DNA from: Bacteroidota bacterium
Lineage (GTDB): Bacteria > Bacteroidota > Bacteroidia > Chitinophagales > Chitinophagaceae
Assembly (NCBI GenBank): GCA_016866355.1
Contig: VGMN01000001.1
Coordinates: 124,001-188,000, forward strand
Reading direction: 5' to 3'
DNA length: 64,000 nt
The position numbers and the translations under genes were made by a program. Below the pieces are notes generated by a model. The model ran no database searches. It had not been told where the DNA came from and saw only the letters and a list, made by a program, of their open reading frames with translations. The first letter of the stretch is position 1. Every line of letters starts with the position of its first letter. Positions 45,074 through 54,316 of this stretch are shown here, piece by piece.

Positions 45074-47451
45074 TTGCGAATGGGTCGTCCACTTGTCAGA
45101 ACGCTTTGAATTCTTTCCAAGGTTTTCTTCTCCCCACAAAGAGAAAGAAAAGCTTCTCTTTCTAAATCCAGTAAATACTGCTCATCAACGGTAGTTGGTT
45201 CACTCAAATCACCCCCACACATTACCGATGCTAATTTTTTAGCAACTACTGCATCATGATCCGTTGCATAACCCGCCGTTTTCATTGCATGAATTCCTGC
45301 TAGTAATGGACCTAGCCCCGCTCTCCCCAACACAGGTATAGCTGTTTCTTCAAGAGGGCGGATATATCCGGCTTGGTGTAATTGTAATACTGCTTGTTTC
45401 GCATACGCAACCCTGCGGGTTGGATTTAATACTATTTCATCTATCCCCTGTCTATAAATTCCCAGCGAAAAAGCTTCGTGCGCAGAAGTGCCCACTTTAG
45501 CTGTTGCAATAGTCATGAACCTGTTTTTTAGTGTATTCATCTCTGGTTCGTCCCCATGCATTTCTTTGGCAGCACGTAGCACAAATTCTTTTGTACCACC
45601 ACCACCTGGGATCAGTCCTACACCCAATTCCACCAGTCCTGTATAGGTTTCTGCTGTTGGAAAACACTTGTCCGCGTGTAAATTCAATTCGCAACCCCCT
45701 CCTAATGTTAAACCATGTGGTGCCACTACTACAGGCACATTCGAATACCTAACGCGCATCATGGTTTGTTGAAAGTAGCGAATTGCCATGTTTAGCTCAT
45801 CAAACTCCTGCTCAACAGCCAACATAAAAATCATACCCACATTGGCTCCGGCAGAAAAATTAGCACCTTCATTGGCAATAACAAGTCCTTTGAAGTTGGC
45901 TTCCGCTTTTTCAATGGCAGTTTGTATTCCTGCTAGTACTTCTCCTCCAATGCTTCCCATTTTTGTATTCCATTGCAGTCCTAACACGTCATCGCCCATA
46001 TCAACCAACTTGCAACTTGCATTTTTCCACACCATTTTATCTTGTAGATGGCTTAGTATTAAAAACGCACTCGCACCTGGTAAAGGTTTGTAGTCATGCG
46101 TCAAGGGATCATAGCAATAACGTTGCCCATTCTCGGTTTTATAAAATTGCTTATGGCCGCTTGCTACCATTTTTTTGATCCAAGGTGCAATGGGAAGTTG
46201 AAACTTTTCCAAGCTGTTTAGCAGCGATTCAACACCTAACAAATCCCAGGTTTCAAAAGCGCCTATTTCCCATCCAAAACCTGCTTTCATCGCATCATCA
46301 ACCTGGTAGAGTTTATCGCTAATCTCTGGTATACGCAGCGCGATATAAGAAAATAGATGCGCGTGTAATTGTTGAAAAAAATTGCCAGCCTTATCTGTTG
46401 CATGATGTAACAATTTTATACGGCTGGGTAAATCTTCCAGTAATTTAGCCGCATCAAGGGAGGGAAATTTTGGTTTTTGTCTTGGTTTGTATTCTAGTGT
46501 TTCCAACTCAAGCGTCAGAATCTCTTTTTTGCCCTCTTTTGATTTGGTTTTTTGAAAAAATCCTTTTCCAGTTTTATCTCCCAGCCACTGATTGACAACC
46601 ATTTTTTCTAACCAACTCGGAATTTTAAATAAATCCTTTAACTCATCTTGTGGACAATTTTGAGCTACTCCCTGGGCTACTTTCACCAATGTATCAATAC
46701 CTACTACATCAGCTGTTCGGAAGGTTGCTGATTTTGGTCTGCCTATGACAGGTCCGGTTAACGCATCAATCTCATCAATACTGAGTTGTAACTTTTCTTT
46801 TATATGCATGATAGCCATCATGCTAAAAACACCAATTCGATTAGCAATAAAAGCGGGCGTATCCTTACATAATACAGTGGTTTTGCCCAATTGTTTGTCA
46901 CCATAGCTCATCAAAAAATCTACTATTCCTGGATCTGTGTGAGCCGTGGGAATGATTTCTAGTAAGCGTAAATAGCGTGGCGGATTAAAAAAGTGAGTAC
47001 CGCAAAAGTGTTTTTTGAAATCCTCACTTCGCCCCTCCACCATTGCATGAATAGGAATACCTGAGGTGTTTGAACTGATCAGGGTTCCCGGTTTGCGATA
47101 TTTTTCTACTTTTTCAAATAATTGTTTTTTTATATCTAATTGCTCGATTACCACTTCAATGATCCAATCAACTCCTGCGATATCGGAGAGATTATCCTCA
47201 AAGTTTCCGGTAACTATATTTTTTGCAAATTGTTTTTCATATAATGGAGACGGTGAGGATTTAAGCGCAGCCTGCAGAGAATCATTCACCATTTTATTTT
47301 TTGCACTTGTGGGGGCATCCACTGGTAAATTGGCGGGGGGAATATCTAATAATAACACTTGATGTCCCGTACCAGCAAAGTGGCAAGCAATGCGGGAACC
47401 CATTACACCGCTTCCTAACACGGCTACTTTTTTTATAAATCGCTTATGCAT
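45070..47451 (-). CDS. 3-hydroxyacyl-CoA dehydrogenase/enoyl-CoA hydratase fusion
   Basis: This is a 793-residue two-enzyme protein of fatty acid beta-oxidation. The dehydrogenase is N-terminal (VAVLGSGVMGSRIACHFAGTG, GTHFFNPPRYLRLLEIIP, FIANRIGVF), and the hydratase/isomerase is C-terminal (GLVIANEGANFSAGANVG, ALHGLTLGGG-like HGLTLGGGCELNLHADKC, VELGVGLIPGGGGTKEF). This order matches the FadN type of Bacillus rather than E. coli FadB. Start is ATG 47451 (MHKRFIKK); a TTG 6 nt upstream is ignored. The thiolase at 1.3-2.4 kb could complete the cycle. A dyad just before the ATG suggests repression. Confidence 0.93.
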   Translation of the reverse strand: MHKRFIKKVAVLGSGVMGSRIACHFAGTGHQVLLLDIPPANLPVDAPTSAKNKMVNDSLQAALKSSPSPLYEKQFAKNIVTGNFEDNLSDIAGVDWIIEVVIEQLDIKKQLFEKVEKYRKPGTLISSNTSGIPIHAMVEGRSEDFKKHFCGTHFFNPPRYLRLLEIIPTAHTDPGIVDFLMSYGDKQLGKTTVLCKDTPAFIANRIGVFSMMAIMHIKEKLQLSIDEIDALTGPVIGRPKSATFRTADVVGIDTLVKVAQGVAQNCPQDELKDLFKIPSWLEKMVVNQWLGDKTGKGFFQKTKSKEGKKEILTLELETLEYKPRQKPKFPSLDAAKLLEDLPSRIKLLHHATDKAGNFFQQLHAHLFSYIALRIPEISDKLYQVDDAMKAGFGWEIGAFETWDLLGVESLLNSLEKFQLPIAPWIKKMVASGHKQFYKTENGQRYCYDPLTHDYKPLPGASAFLILSHLQDKMVWKNASCKLVDMGDDVLGLQWNTKMGSIGGEVLAGIQTAIEKAEANFKGLVIANEGANFSAGANVGMIFMLAVEQEFDELNMAIRYFQQTMMRVRYSNVPVVVAPHGLTLGGGCELNLHADKCFPTAETYTGLVELGVGLIPGGGGTKEFVLRAAKEMHGDEPEMNTLKNRFMTIATAKVGTSAHEAFSLGIYRQGIDEIVLNPTRRVAYAKQAVLQLHQAGYIRPLEETAIPVLGRAGLGPLLAGIHAMKTAGYATDHDAVVAKKLASVMCGGDLSEPTTVDEQYLLDLEREAFLSLCGEKKTLERIQSVLTSGRPIRN

Positions 47452-47461
47452 GGTCAAATAG

Positions 47462-47477
47462 TTAGTTATGCAACTAA
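47462..47477. promoter_or_regulatory. Operator-like dyad before the beta-oxidation gene
   Basis: TTAGTT-atgc-AACTAA is a perfect 6-bp inverted repeat between the promoter -7 box and the ATG. Outer arms AAATAGT and ACTATTT (47456-47462, 47481-47487) extend the symmetry with a 3-nt offset. A bound repressor here would block transcription. Confidence 0.35.
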
Positions 47478-47487
47478 TTTACTATTT

Positions 47488-47517
47488 CTAAGGTAGCCCA
47501 TTTCGCGGCAGCCCAAA
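47488..47517 (-). promoter_or_regulatory. Promoter of the beta-oxidation fusion gene
   Basis: On the minus strand TTTG (47514-47517) and TACCTTAG (47488-47495, one mismatch to TAnnTTTG) are 18 nt apart. The ATG is 36 nt downstream. Confidence 0.45.
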
Positions 47518-47527
47518 ACTTTATGGC

Positions 47528-49648
47528 TTAACTTATTTGTGAACCTGGCTCGATTGGATTCTCTGGTTGGACAAAATGAAGTTTTCCACTCTTGTCGGTA
47601 GCCATTAGTATCATTCCGTTACTTTCTATGCCTCTCATTTTTCGGGGAGCCAGGTTGCATACAACGGTAACTTGTTTTCCAATTATTTCGGATGGCTGAT
47701 AATGCGCAGCAATACCACTTACGATTATGCGATTTTCTTCCTGTAATTCAACCTCTAACTTAAGCAGCTTATCTGCCTTTTCTACTTTTTCAGCTTTTCT
47801 AATAATACCTGATCGTAAATCCAATTTTGCAAAGTCTTCAAATTGAATGATTGGCTTCTCTGGAGTAGGGGTAGTGTTATTTGCCGGAGTAGTAGGGGTT
47901 GTAGTGGATGACATGATTTCTTTTTGAAGTTTTTCAATTTGTTGCGCCACTTCAGCGTCTTCAATTTTTCTGAAAAGAAGTTGTGGAGCACGTAGCGGAT
48001 AGCCGGCATTCAATAATGTAAGACTTCCCGCATTTTCCCACGCAAGCATGCGATCTACCACTTTCATCATGTGTAATAGGGTAAGCGCTGTGTTTGGAAG
48101 AAACGGATTGATTAAAATTGCCAGGTTAGCAGTAAGTTGTAAACATAGGTGCAGACAATTATCTATTTGCTTTTGTGCAGTAGGATCTGTTTCTATTTTT
48201 TTTGCAAGCATCCATGGTTCTTTCTTTTGCATGTATTGGTTGCCTTTGCGAGCTAGGTCCATTACTTCAAATAAAGCATCCCTGAATTTATATTGCTCAA
48301 TCAATTCGCTAATGCGCCCAGGCGCTGCTTGTATCTCTCTACTTAATGATTGTTCGTTCTCCTCAAATAATGTAGGATGGAGGTGTGGAACTTTCCCATT
48401 ACAAAGTTTGTGCATCAGCACCCAAGTGCGATTTACAAAATTGCCAAAGATGGCTACCAGTTCACTATTTACCGCATCCTGAAATCCCTTCCAAGTAAAC
48501 TCACTGTCTTTTGTTTCGGGTGCAATTTGAGTTAAGTAATAACGGAGCATATCAACACATTGTCCTCCGCCATTTTCCGCCTTAACAAAATCAGTAATAT
48601 AATCTCGCATATCCAGCTTCCAATTACGGCTGGTGCTCATTTTATCTCCCTCGAGGTTTAAGAATTCATTGGCTGGAACTTGTTCTGGTAAAATATAGCC
48701 ATGCAGCTTTAGCATCACCGGAAAAATGATACAATGAAAAACGATATTATCTTTTCCGATGAAATGCACCAATTTAGTTTCTTTATCCTGCCAAAATGGA
48801 GTCCAGTCCTTTCCATGATCCAGGGCCCATTGTTTTGTGGCACTGATATAGCCAATGGGTGCGTCAAACCAGACATATAAAACTTTGCCGGCACCTCCCT
48901 GTATTGAAGCAGGAAGTTTTACTCCCCAATCTAAATCACGTGTTACGGCACGGGGTTGTAATCCGCCTTCAATCCAACTTTTACATTGTCCTACAACGGT
49001 AGGACGCCAGTCCTTGGCATGCGTTCCTAAAATCCATTCTCTTAAAAAATCTTCATGTTGATTTAGGGGGAGATACCAGTGTGTTGTTTTTTTCTTTTCA
49101 GGAGTAGCCCCACTAAGTGTACTGAGTGGGTTGATTAGCTCATCAGGGCTAAGCGTTCGTCCACAAGTTTCACATTGATCTCCATAAGCTCGATCGCTTT
49201 TACAATGGGGGCAGGTGCCTTTGATATATCGATCAGCTAAAAACGTTTTTGAGGCTTCATCGTAATACTGTTCACTCTCTTGCGTAATTAAGTCCCCTTT
49301 TTCCTGCAGCTGTGCAAAAAATGCGGCTGCTGTTTCATGATGAAGCGGCTCGCTAGTTCGGTGGTAAATATCAAAACTCACCGATAGGGCATCAAAATCT
49401 TCTTTGAGTGCCTGGTGATATTTGTCAATAATTTCTTGCGGGGTAGAACCCTCTTTCTTTGCCTGGATTGGAATAGCCGTACCATGTTCATCACTGCCAC
49501 ACACAAAAACTACTTCTCTTTTTTGAGCACGTAAATAACGAACATAAATATCAGCTGGGATATAAGCACCGGCAAGGTGTCCAATATGTTTTAGTCCATT
49601 GGCATAGGGCAATGCGGAAGTAACTAAATATCGTTTGGGAGTAGACAT
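47528..49648 (-). CDS. metG: Methionyl-tRNA synthetase with C-terminal tRNA-binding domain
   Basis: MetG charges tRNA(Met). The protein has 706 residues from ATG 49648 (MSTPKRYLVTSALPYANG); the open frame to TTG 49684 lies over the promoter. The class I signatures are HIGH in LKHIGHLAGA and KMSTS in GDKMSTSRNW. The zinc knuckle (CPHCKSDRAYGDQCETCG, about 145-162) is complete. The anticodon-binding helical domain follows. After a Pro/Thr linker (about 580-600) comes the EMAP/Trbp111 tRNA-binding domain (DLRSGIIRKAEKVEKADKLL to the end), which promotes dimerisation. Confidence 0.97.
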   Translation of the reverse strand: MSTPKRYLVTSALPYANGLKHIGHLAGAYIPADIYVRYLRAQKREVVFVCGSDEHGTAIPIQAKKEGSTPQEIIDKYHQALKEDFDALSVSFDIYHRTSEPLHHETAAAFFAQLQEKGDLITQESEQYYDEASKTFLADRYIKGTCPHCKSDRAYGDQCETCGRTLSPDELINPLSTLSGATPEKKKTTHWYLPLNQHEDFLREWILGTHAKDWRPTVVGQCKSWIEGGLQPRAVTRDLDWGVKLPASIQGGAGKVLYVWFDAPIGYISATKQWALDHGKDWTPFWQDKETKLVHFIGKDNIVFHCIIFPVMLKLHGYILPEQVPANEFLNLEGDKMSTSRNWKLDMRDYITDFVKAENGGGQCVDMLRYYLTQIAPETKDSEFTWKGFQDAVNSELVAIFGNFVNRTWVLMHKLCNGKVPHLHPTLFEENEQSLSREIQAAPGRISELIEQYKFRDALFEVMDLARKGNQYMQKKEPWMLAKKIETDPTAQKQIDNCLHLCLQLTANLAILINPFLPNTALTLLHMMKVVDRMLAWENAGSLTLLNAGYPLRAPQLLFRKIEDAEVAQQIEKLQKEIMSSTTTPTTPANNTTPTPEKPIIQFEDFAKLDLRSGIIRKAEKVEKADKLLKLEVELQEENRIIVSGIAAHYQPSEIIGKQVTVVCNLAPRKMRGIESNGMILMATDKSGKLHFVQPENPIEPGSQIS

Positions 49649-49654
49649 GTGGTG

Positions 49655-49685
49655 CAAAAATACCGGAAACCAAGGCTTGCCCAAA
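49655..49685 (-). promoter_or_regulatory. Bacteroidota-type promoter of metG
   Basis: On the minus strand TTTG (49682-49685), exactly 19 nt, then TATTTTTG (49655-49662). Both elements are exact. The -7 box ends 6 nt before the ATG, so the transcript is probably leaderless. Confidence 0.7.
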
Positions 49686-49721
49686 ATACATTGCAGGTAT
49701 TACCTTTATGGTATTCTTTGT

Positions 49722-50627
49722 ATGATAACGCCCAACTATCTAAACCCTGGTGATACAATCGGATTAGTTTGCCCCGCAGGTTACTTGCCTGCTGCCTCTG
49801 TGCAAACTTGTGTTGCTGTACTGGCACAATGGGGATATGGTGTTATGCAGGGCTCCACTATCGGAGGCAGCTCCCAGACCTATTTTTCAGGAACTGATCA
49901 AGAGCGATTGATCGATTTGCAACGAATGCTAGATGATCCTACGGTAAAAGCGATTTTGTTTGGTAGAGGCGGATATGGCACAGGCCGTATCATTGAACAA
50001 ATCGATTTTACAAAATTTGTTCAATCCCCAAAGTGGATTATAGGGTATAGTGATATTACGGTGCTTCACGCACATATACATCGGCATCAACAGGTGGTCA
50101 CATTACACGCTCCCATGGCAACTGCTTTTTATGGGGATGGATGGAAAAATGAATACGTCCATTCATTGCGCGAAGCCTTAGAGGGAATCAGTTCAGCTTG
50201 TTCTGGCCCGGATCATTTATATAATCGATTGGGAACGGTAACGGCCCCTTTGGTAGGGGGAAATTTAGCTTTATTGGCACACCTGGTTGGCACCTCCTCC
50301 GACTTGGATACTACTGGTAAGATTCTTTTTATTGAGGACGTGGGAGAGCAATTATATAATATTGATCGCATGCTTTATCAATATAAGCGAAGTGGAAAAT
50401 TACAGTCACTGGCTGGACTTATCGTAGGCGGTTTTACGGAGTGTAAGGATACAGAACGGCCGTTTGGCAAATCTGCTTATGCAATAATTCAAGAAGCAGT
50501 AGCCGAGTACCACTATCCTGTTTGTTATGATTTTCCGGTAAGTCATACAGAAAGAAATGTTGCATTAAAAGTAGGAGCTACCTATAGTTTGCGCGTGGAT
50601 GCAACGGGCTCTTTGCTTGCAGAGTAA
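49722..50627 (+). CDS. Muramoyltetrapeptide (LD-)carboxypeptidase, peptidase S66
   Basis: LD-carboxypeptidases remove the terminal D-alanine from murein tetrapeptides during peptidoglycan recycling. The protein has 301 residues from ATG 49722 (MITPNYLNPGDTIGLVCPAG); the longer frame overlaps the metG promoter. Family motifs: ILFGRGGYGTGRIIEQID, and the serine nucleophile S110 in IIGYSDITVLHAH. The glutamate is in FIEDVGEQLYNIDRML and the histidine in DFPVSHTERNVALKVG, which completes the Ser-Glu-His triad. No signal peptide is seen, so the enzyme is probably cytoplasmic. Confidence 0.92.
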   Translation: MITPNYLNPGDTIGLVCPAGYLPAASVQTCVAVLAQWGYGVMQGSTIGGSSQTYFSGTDQERLIDLQRMLDDPTVKAILFGRGGYGTGRIIEQIDFTKFVQSPKWIIGYSDITVLHAHIHRHQQVVTLHAPMATAFYGDGWKNEYVHSLREALEGISSACSGPDHLYNRLGTVTAPLVGGNLALLAHLVGTSSDLDTTGKILFIEDVGEQLYNIDRMLYQYKRSGKLQSLAGLIVGGFTECKDTERPFGKSAYAIIQEAVAEYHYPVCYDFPVSHTERNVALKVGATYSLRVDATGSLLAE

Positions 50628-51455
50628 TCAATCGGAAAGCCATGTTTTCAGCGCTCTTCTAGCTATGTTGAAATGGTACAAGTTATTGTGTGTGCCCCCC
50701 TTGATGAGTAGTAAGGTGATGCCTTTTTTTTGTTTGGTCAGCGTTATGGAATGTTGATGTGCAATCACAAAATCACTTGTACCGTGTAAGATTCTAATGG
50801 GTACTTCTACTTGTTCTAAATATTGTTGAGTAGGAAACTGATAATGCAACAACGTTTTAAAAGGATAAATGGGAACATAATAGGCAAATACCGCTGGAAA
50901 ATTTGTGTAAGGCGTTTCAAGTATTAGTTGTTTGCAATCTTTTTTTGAGGCCAGATAAGAAGCTACGCCTGTTCCTAAACTCTTACCATATAAAATAATT
51001 TCCTTGGATTCATACTTTTTGCGGGCTAACTGATAAACCCAAGTTGCCCATTGATAAATTTTATATTCTGATTTTTCGCCTCTGCTTTTTCCATAGCCCG
51101 GGTAGTCCATCATTAAAACTTCATACCCCTCACGCGTAAATAAATCAGTTTGTGTTGCATACCATTCCACGTTTTCACGGTTGCCGTGAAAATAAAGAAC
51201 TACGCCACGGGCGGGCGTATTTTTTGTTTTAAAACGAACTAGGTGTATGGTATCTGCCTGATTAATTGGAATAGTGATTTCCTCATGTGTCGCTTGAATA
51301 GCTAGTTTCTTATCTGTCTTGATAATACGCGCTCTAAAAATAAATGTTTCCTGGTTGGCATAAAAAATCCATCCGAGAAAAAGATAGAGCAACAACAACC
51401 AACCTATGGGTTTTATCCACTTGATAAACGAGACAATTATTTTTTTTGCTTCCAT
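50628..51455 (-). CDS. Membrane-anchored alpha/beta hydrolase (second of pair)
   Basis: The protein has 275 residues. An N-terminal membrane helix (PIGWLLLLYLFLGWIFYA, about 16-33) anchors an alpha/beta-hydrolase domain. Core motifs: VVLYFHGNRENVEWYA (oxyanion strand), LMMDYPGYGKSRG, nucleophile GxSxG as YGKSLGTGVAS, acid in HGTSDFVIA, and histidine GGTHNNLY. It is paralogous to the gene immediately upstream (shared FHGN, DYPGYGKS/DYRGFGKS, HGT-D and GG-HNNL motifs). Relatives include YfhR/BEM46-type hydrolases. Substrate unknown. The start and the upstream stop overlap by 1 nt, so translation is probably coupled. Confidence 0.85.
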   Translation of the reverse strand: MEAKKIIVSFIKWIKPIGWLLLLYLFLGWIFYANQETFIFRARIIKTDKKLAIQATHEEITIPINQADTIHLVRFKTKNTPARGVVLYFHGNRENVEWYATQTDLFTREGYEVLMMDYPGYGKSRGEKSEYKIYQWATWVYQLARKKYESKEIILYGKSLGTGVASYLASKKDCKQLILETPYTNFPAVFAYYVPIYPFKTLLHYQFPTQQYLEQVEVPIRILHGTSDFVIAHQHSITLTKQKKGITLLLIKGGTHNNLYHFNIARRALKTWLSD

Positions 51456-52246
51456 TAATATTTTAGAATATCGCGAATAAAGTTGTGGTATTCATCAAAG
51501 GAAGGTAGATTATTATGACCACCGCCTTCAATACGAATCAAGGTTGTTTTACGAGGATGTTGTGCTTGTAAAGCAATGCTATGCCGGATAGGAATCAATC
51601 TGTCACGGGTTCCATGTATAATGTATGTATGACATTTTACAAGGGGCAACCATTTATCTGATCGTAATTGATAACGCAGTACTAATCGTACGGGTAAAAA
51701 GGGTAAAAATCGTTCAATAACTTTTTTGAAATTAAAGTAGGGCGCATCCAATATCAAATAACGTGGATCGTTATCTGAAGCAATTTTTGTAGCAAATCCA
51801 CTTCCCAAACTTCTTCCGTAAATAATCAAATGGTCCTCAGGATATTTTTCTTTTAGTCTCTCATACACATATTGCATATCCTTTAGCATCTCTTTTTCGT
51901 TTCTTTTTCCGGTACTCTTCCCAAACCCTCGGTAGTCAACTAATACTACATCATAGTCAAAACGGTAAAAATCTTTTGCATAACGTGCCCAACCTTTGAT
52001 ACTTCGTGTATTTCCATGAAAATAAAGGATTAGTCCTTTTGGATTTTCTCTGTAAAAATGTAATCCATTGATTCGAACACCGGGCGCGCTATCAAAAAAA
52101 TATTCTTTGAATGGCAGTTGATACTTGAATGTAAAATCAGCTTTTAAAATTTCTGGACGAAAAATAAATTTTTCCTGAAGCACATAAGCCAAGATGGATA
52201 GTAGGAGGATGGCACCCAAGACATACCACAAAAATGTGGGTATCAT
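51455..52246 (-). CDS. Membrane-anchored alpha/beta hydrolase (first of pair)
   Basis: The protein has 263 residues and an N-terminal helix (FLWYVLGAILLLSILAYVL, about 4-22). The hydrolase core has LILYFHGNTRSIKGWA, VLVDYRGFGKSTGKRN, nucleophile elbow YGRSLGSGFAT, acid HGTRDRLIP and histidine GGGHNNLPS. It is probably the product of a tandem duplication with its downstream neighbour. It starts 3 nt after the kup stop, so all three genes may be co-transcribed. Substrate unknown; BEM46/ABHD13-type hydrolase by architecture. Confidence 0.85.
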   Translation of the reverse strand: MIPTFLWYVLGAILLLSILAYVLQEKFIFRPEILKADFTFKYQLPFKEYFFDSAPGVRINGLHFYRENPKGLILYFHGNTRSIKGWARYAKDFYRFDYDVVLVDYRGFGKSTGKRNEKEMLKDMQYVYERLKEKYPEDHLIIYGRSLGSGFATKIASDNDPRYLILDAPYFNFKKVIERFLPFLPVRLVLRYQLRSDKWLPLVKCHTYIIHGTRDRLIPIRHSIALQAQHPRKTTLIRIEGGGHNNLPSFDEYHNFIRDILKY

Positions 52247-52249
52247 AAA

Positions 52250-54262
52250 TTACTTTTCGACGCGTTTGAGACGAAGATTTGTAACAGGTGCTACAATCAG
52301 TGGAAATTTTTCTACCGTCACATTTGCTTGGTCCAAGCCAAACCCTTTCTCTTCAGACAAGCTATGATCTTTGAGCCAAAAATAGAATTTCATGATTACT
52401 CTTTCAATAAAGGGTAATTCATTGTCTTGGCTTAGGTATTTTTCCATCACCATAAACTGAAAATCTCCTACTACTTTGCTTTGGGAGAGACTCTCGTATC
52501 TACTGTTTATGGTAACTTCTTGGTTGGTCACTAGTTCTTCCACCACTTTTCTAAACATCAGGTTTACGCGTGGTTCAGTACGGAATCCAAGTCTTATATC
52601 CACGCGTATGATATCATCAGCAATTATATGTGTTACTTTATACTCACAGGTATAGGGCTCATCTACGGTATCTATATGTACAAACCAATAAATATCTGCA
52701 CGCTTTGGTTTGCGATTTAGTATGGAGTAGATAATCTTGTGTTCAATTTCTTTTGGATTGTTGGCGCTGGTCATATATACCAGGTGCGTGGCATATTTAG
52801 GCACCGTTGCATCACGGCTCAGCTCCTGTATTTTATCCAAGTAGTGGTCAAGTCGTACAAATTCAATATATCGGTTTTTGATTTTTCTGGCTCTATACCA
52901 AACATACATGATTGCAAAGATGATAAAACCAATCAGCAGGGTAATAAAGCCACCATGCAAAAATTTAACCAGCAATGCAATCAAATACGATACTTCAACA
53001 ATTAGGTAACCAACTAAAAACAAGTATATCCAAGTTGCTTTAATACGATGTAGCACTAAGTAATTGGCAAATAGTATTGTGGTGCTGAGCATTGTCACAA
53101 TAATGGCAAGTCCATAAGCCGCTTCCATATTTGATGACTTACGGAAGTATAATACCACTCCCGCACAACCTAGGAACATCAAGAGATTAATCGCAGGAAT
53201 AAAAAGTTGCCCTTTTTCTTCGGACGGGTATCTGATTTTTAATTTGGGCCATAAGTTTAGTCGCATAGACTCACTTATTAGTGTAAAGGCTCCGGATACC
53301 ATGGCCTGGCTGGCAATAATGGCAGCAGAAGTAGCCACAATTACTCCTGGAATAATAAACCATTGCGGCATTAGGTCATAAAAAGCATTAATTCGAAGTT
53401 GTGTTTTTAGTGCTCCGGTAATGGGGGCATTTAAATCAACAAGATTTATAAGCTTTCCGTTCCAATTATACTGTTGCGCTAGCAGGGAAGCGCCCTGTCC
53501 AAAGTAATTGATCAATAAGCAGATCTTAACATAGATCCAAGAAATACGAATATTGTTCCTTCCACAATGACCGAGATCGCTATATAGTGCTTCAGCCCCG
53601 GTAGTACATAAAAATACGGCACCCAAAAGCCAGAAGCCATTAGGGTAGGTTCGTAAAAACGCTACAGCATAGTGTGGGCTTATTGCTCTGAAGATAGAAA
53701 GGTCATCAAAAACATGTGTTACGCCTAAAACCAGCAACATCGTAAACCAAACAAACATCACCGGGCCAAAAAACTGCCCAATCGAGGCGGTGCCAAATTG
53801 TTGAAGGAAAAAGAATAAGGCTAGAATTGAAATAACAATGATTACAACGGTATTGCTTCCTTCTCGAATACCTAATGCGGGGAGCTCTTTTAAACCCTCA
53901 ATGGCAGAGGTTATAGAGATGGGAGGGGTGATGATTCCGTCAGCTAGCAAGGAAGCTCCTCCTACCATGGCTGGGAATACCAACCACTTTCTTCTTCGTC
54001 TGACCAGTGCATATAACGCAAAAGTTCCACCCTCTCCACGATTATCGGCTCTAAGGACCATCAGCACATATTTAAATGTGGTCTGTAATGTTAAGGTCCA
54101 AATAATACAGGATAGTGTGCCTAAAATTAGCTCCTCCGTAATAATACGGTTGTCTATAATGGCGTTAAAAACGTAGAGCGGGGAGGTGCCGATGTCTCCA
54201 AAGATGATACCCAGTGCTACAAGCAGGCCAGCGCCCGTTACCTTGTTGGTCGAAACTTTCAC
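52250..54262 (-). CDS. kup: Potassium uptake protein Kup (TrkD)
   Basis: Kup is a K+/H+ symporter of the inner membrane. The protein has 670 residues. The start is GTG 54262 (VKVSTNKVTGAGLLVALGIIFGDIGTSPLYV), and that GDIGTSPLY motif is the family signature. About twelve TM helices extend to residue 460, with LRADNRGEGGTFALYALVRR, TTGAEALYSDLGHCGRNNIRISW and ASQAMVSGAFTLISESMRLNLWP, followed by a cytoplasmic C-terminal domain of about 200 residues. A promoter with both boxes lies directly before the GTG. Confidence 0.95.
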   Translation of the reverse strand: MKVSTNKVTGAGLLVALGIIFGDIGTSPLYVFNAIIDNRIITEELILGTLSCIIWTLTLQTTFKYVLMVLRADNRGEGGTFALYALVRRRRKWLVFPAMVGGASLLADGIITPPISITSAIEGLKELPALGIREGSNTVVIIVISILALFFFLQQFGTASIGQFFGPVMFVWFTMLLVLGVTHVFDDLSIFRAISPHYAVAFLRTYPNGFWLLGAVFLCTTGAEALYSDLGHCGRNNIRISWIYVKICLLINYFGQGASLLAQQYNWNGKLINLVDLNAPITGALKTQLRINAFYDLMPQWFIIPGVIVATSAAIIASQAMVSGAFTLISESMRLNLWPKLKIRYPSEEKGQLFIPAINLLMFLGCAGVVLYFRKSSNMEAAYGLAIIVTMLSTTILFANYLVLHRIKATWIYLFLVGYLIVEVSYLIALLVKFLHGGFITLLIGFIIFAIMYVWYRARKIKNRYIEFVRLDHYLDKIQELSRDATVPKYATHLVYMTSANNPKEIEHKIIYSILNRKPKRADIYWFVHIDTVDEPYTCEYKVTHIIADDIIRVDIRLGFRTEPRVNLMFRKVVEELVTNQEVTINSRYESLSQSKVVGDFQFMVMEKYLSQDNELPFIERVIMKFYFWLKDHSLSEEKGFGLDQANVTVEKFPLIVAPVTNLRLKRVEK

Positions 54263-54266
54263 CCAA

Positions 54267-54295
54267 CAAAGGTATAGGCAAAAATGTTAATCAAA
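54267..54295 (-). promoter_or_regulatory. Bacteroidota-type promoter of kup
   Basis: On the minus strand TTTG (54292-54295), 17 nt, then TACCTTTG (54267-54274). The -7 box ends 4 nt before the GTG start, which implies a leaderless message with a GTG start. Confidence 0.6.
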
Positions 54296-54316
54296 TCGAG
54301 GTAACTTTATGGTGCT

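Noticed and set aside
49965-50060. Threonine after RGGYG in the LD-carboxypeptidase as a lost catalytic serine
   Set aside because: The nucleophile of peptidase S66 fits the serine in GYSDIT at residue 110, which is present together with the Glu and His motifs.
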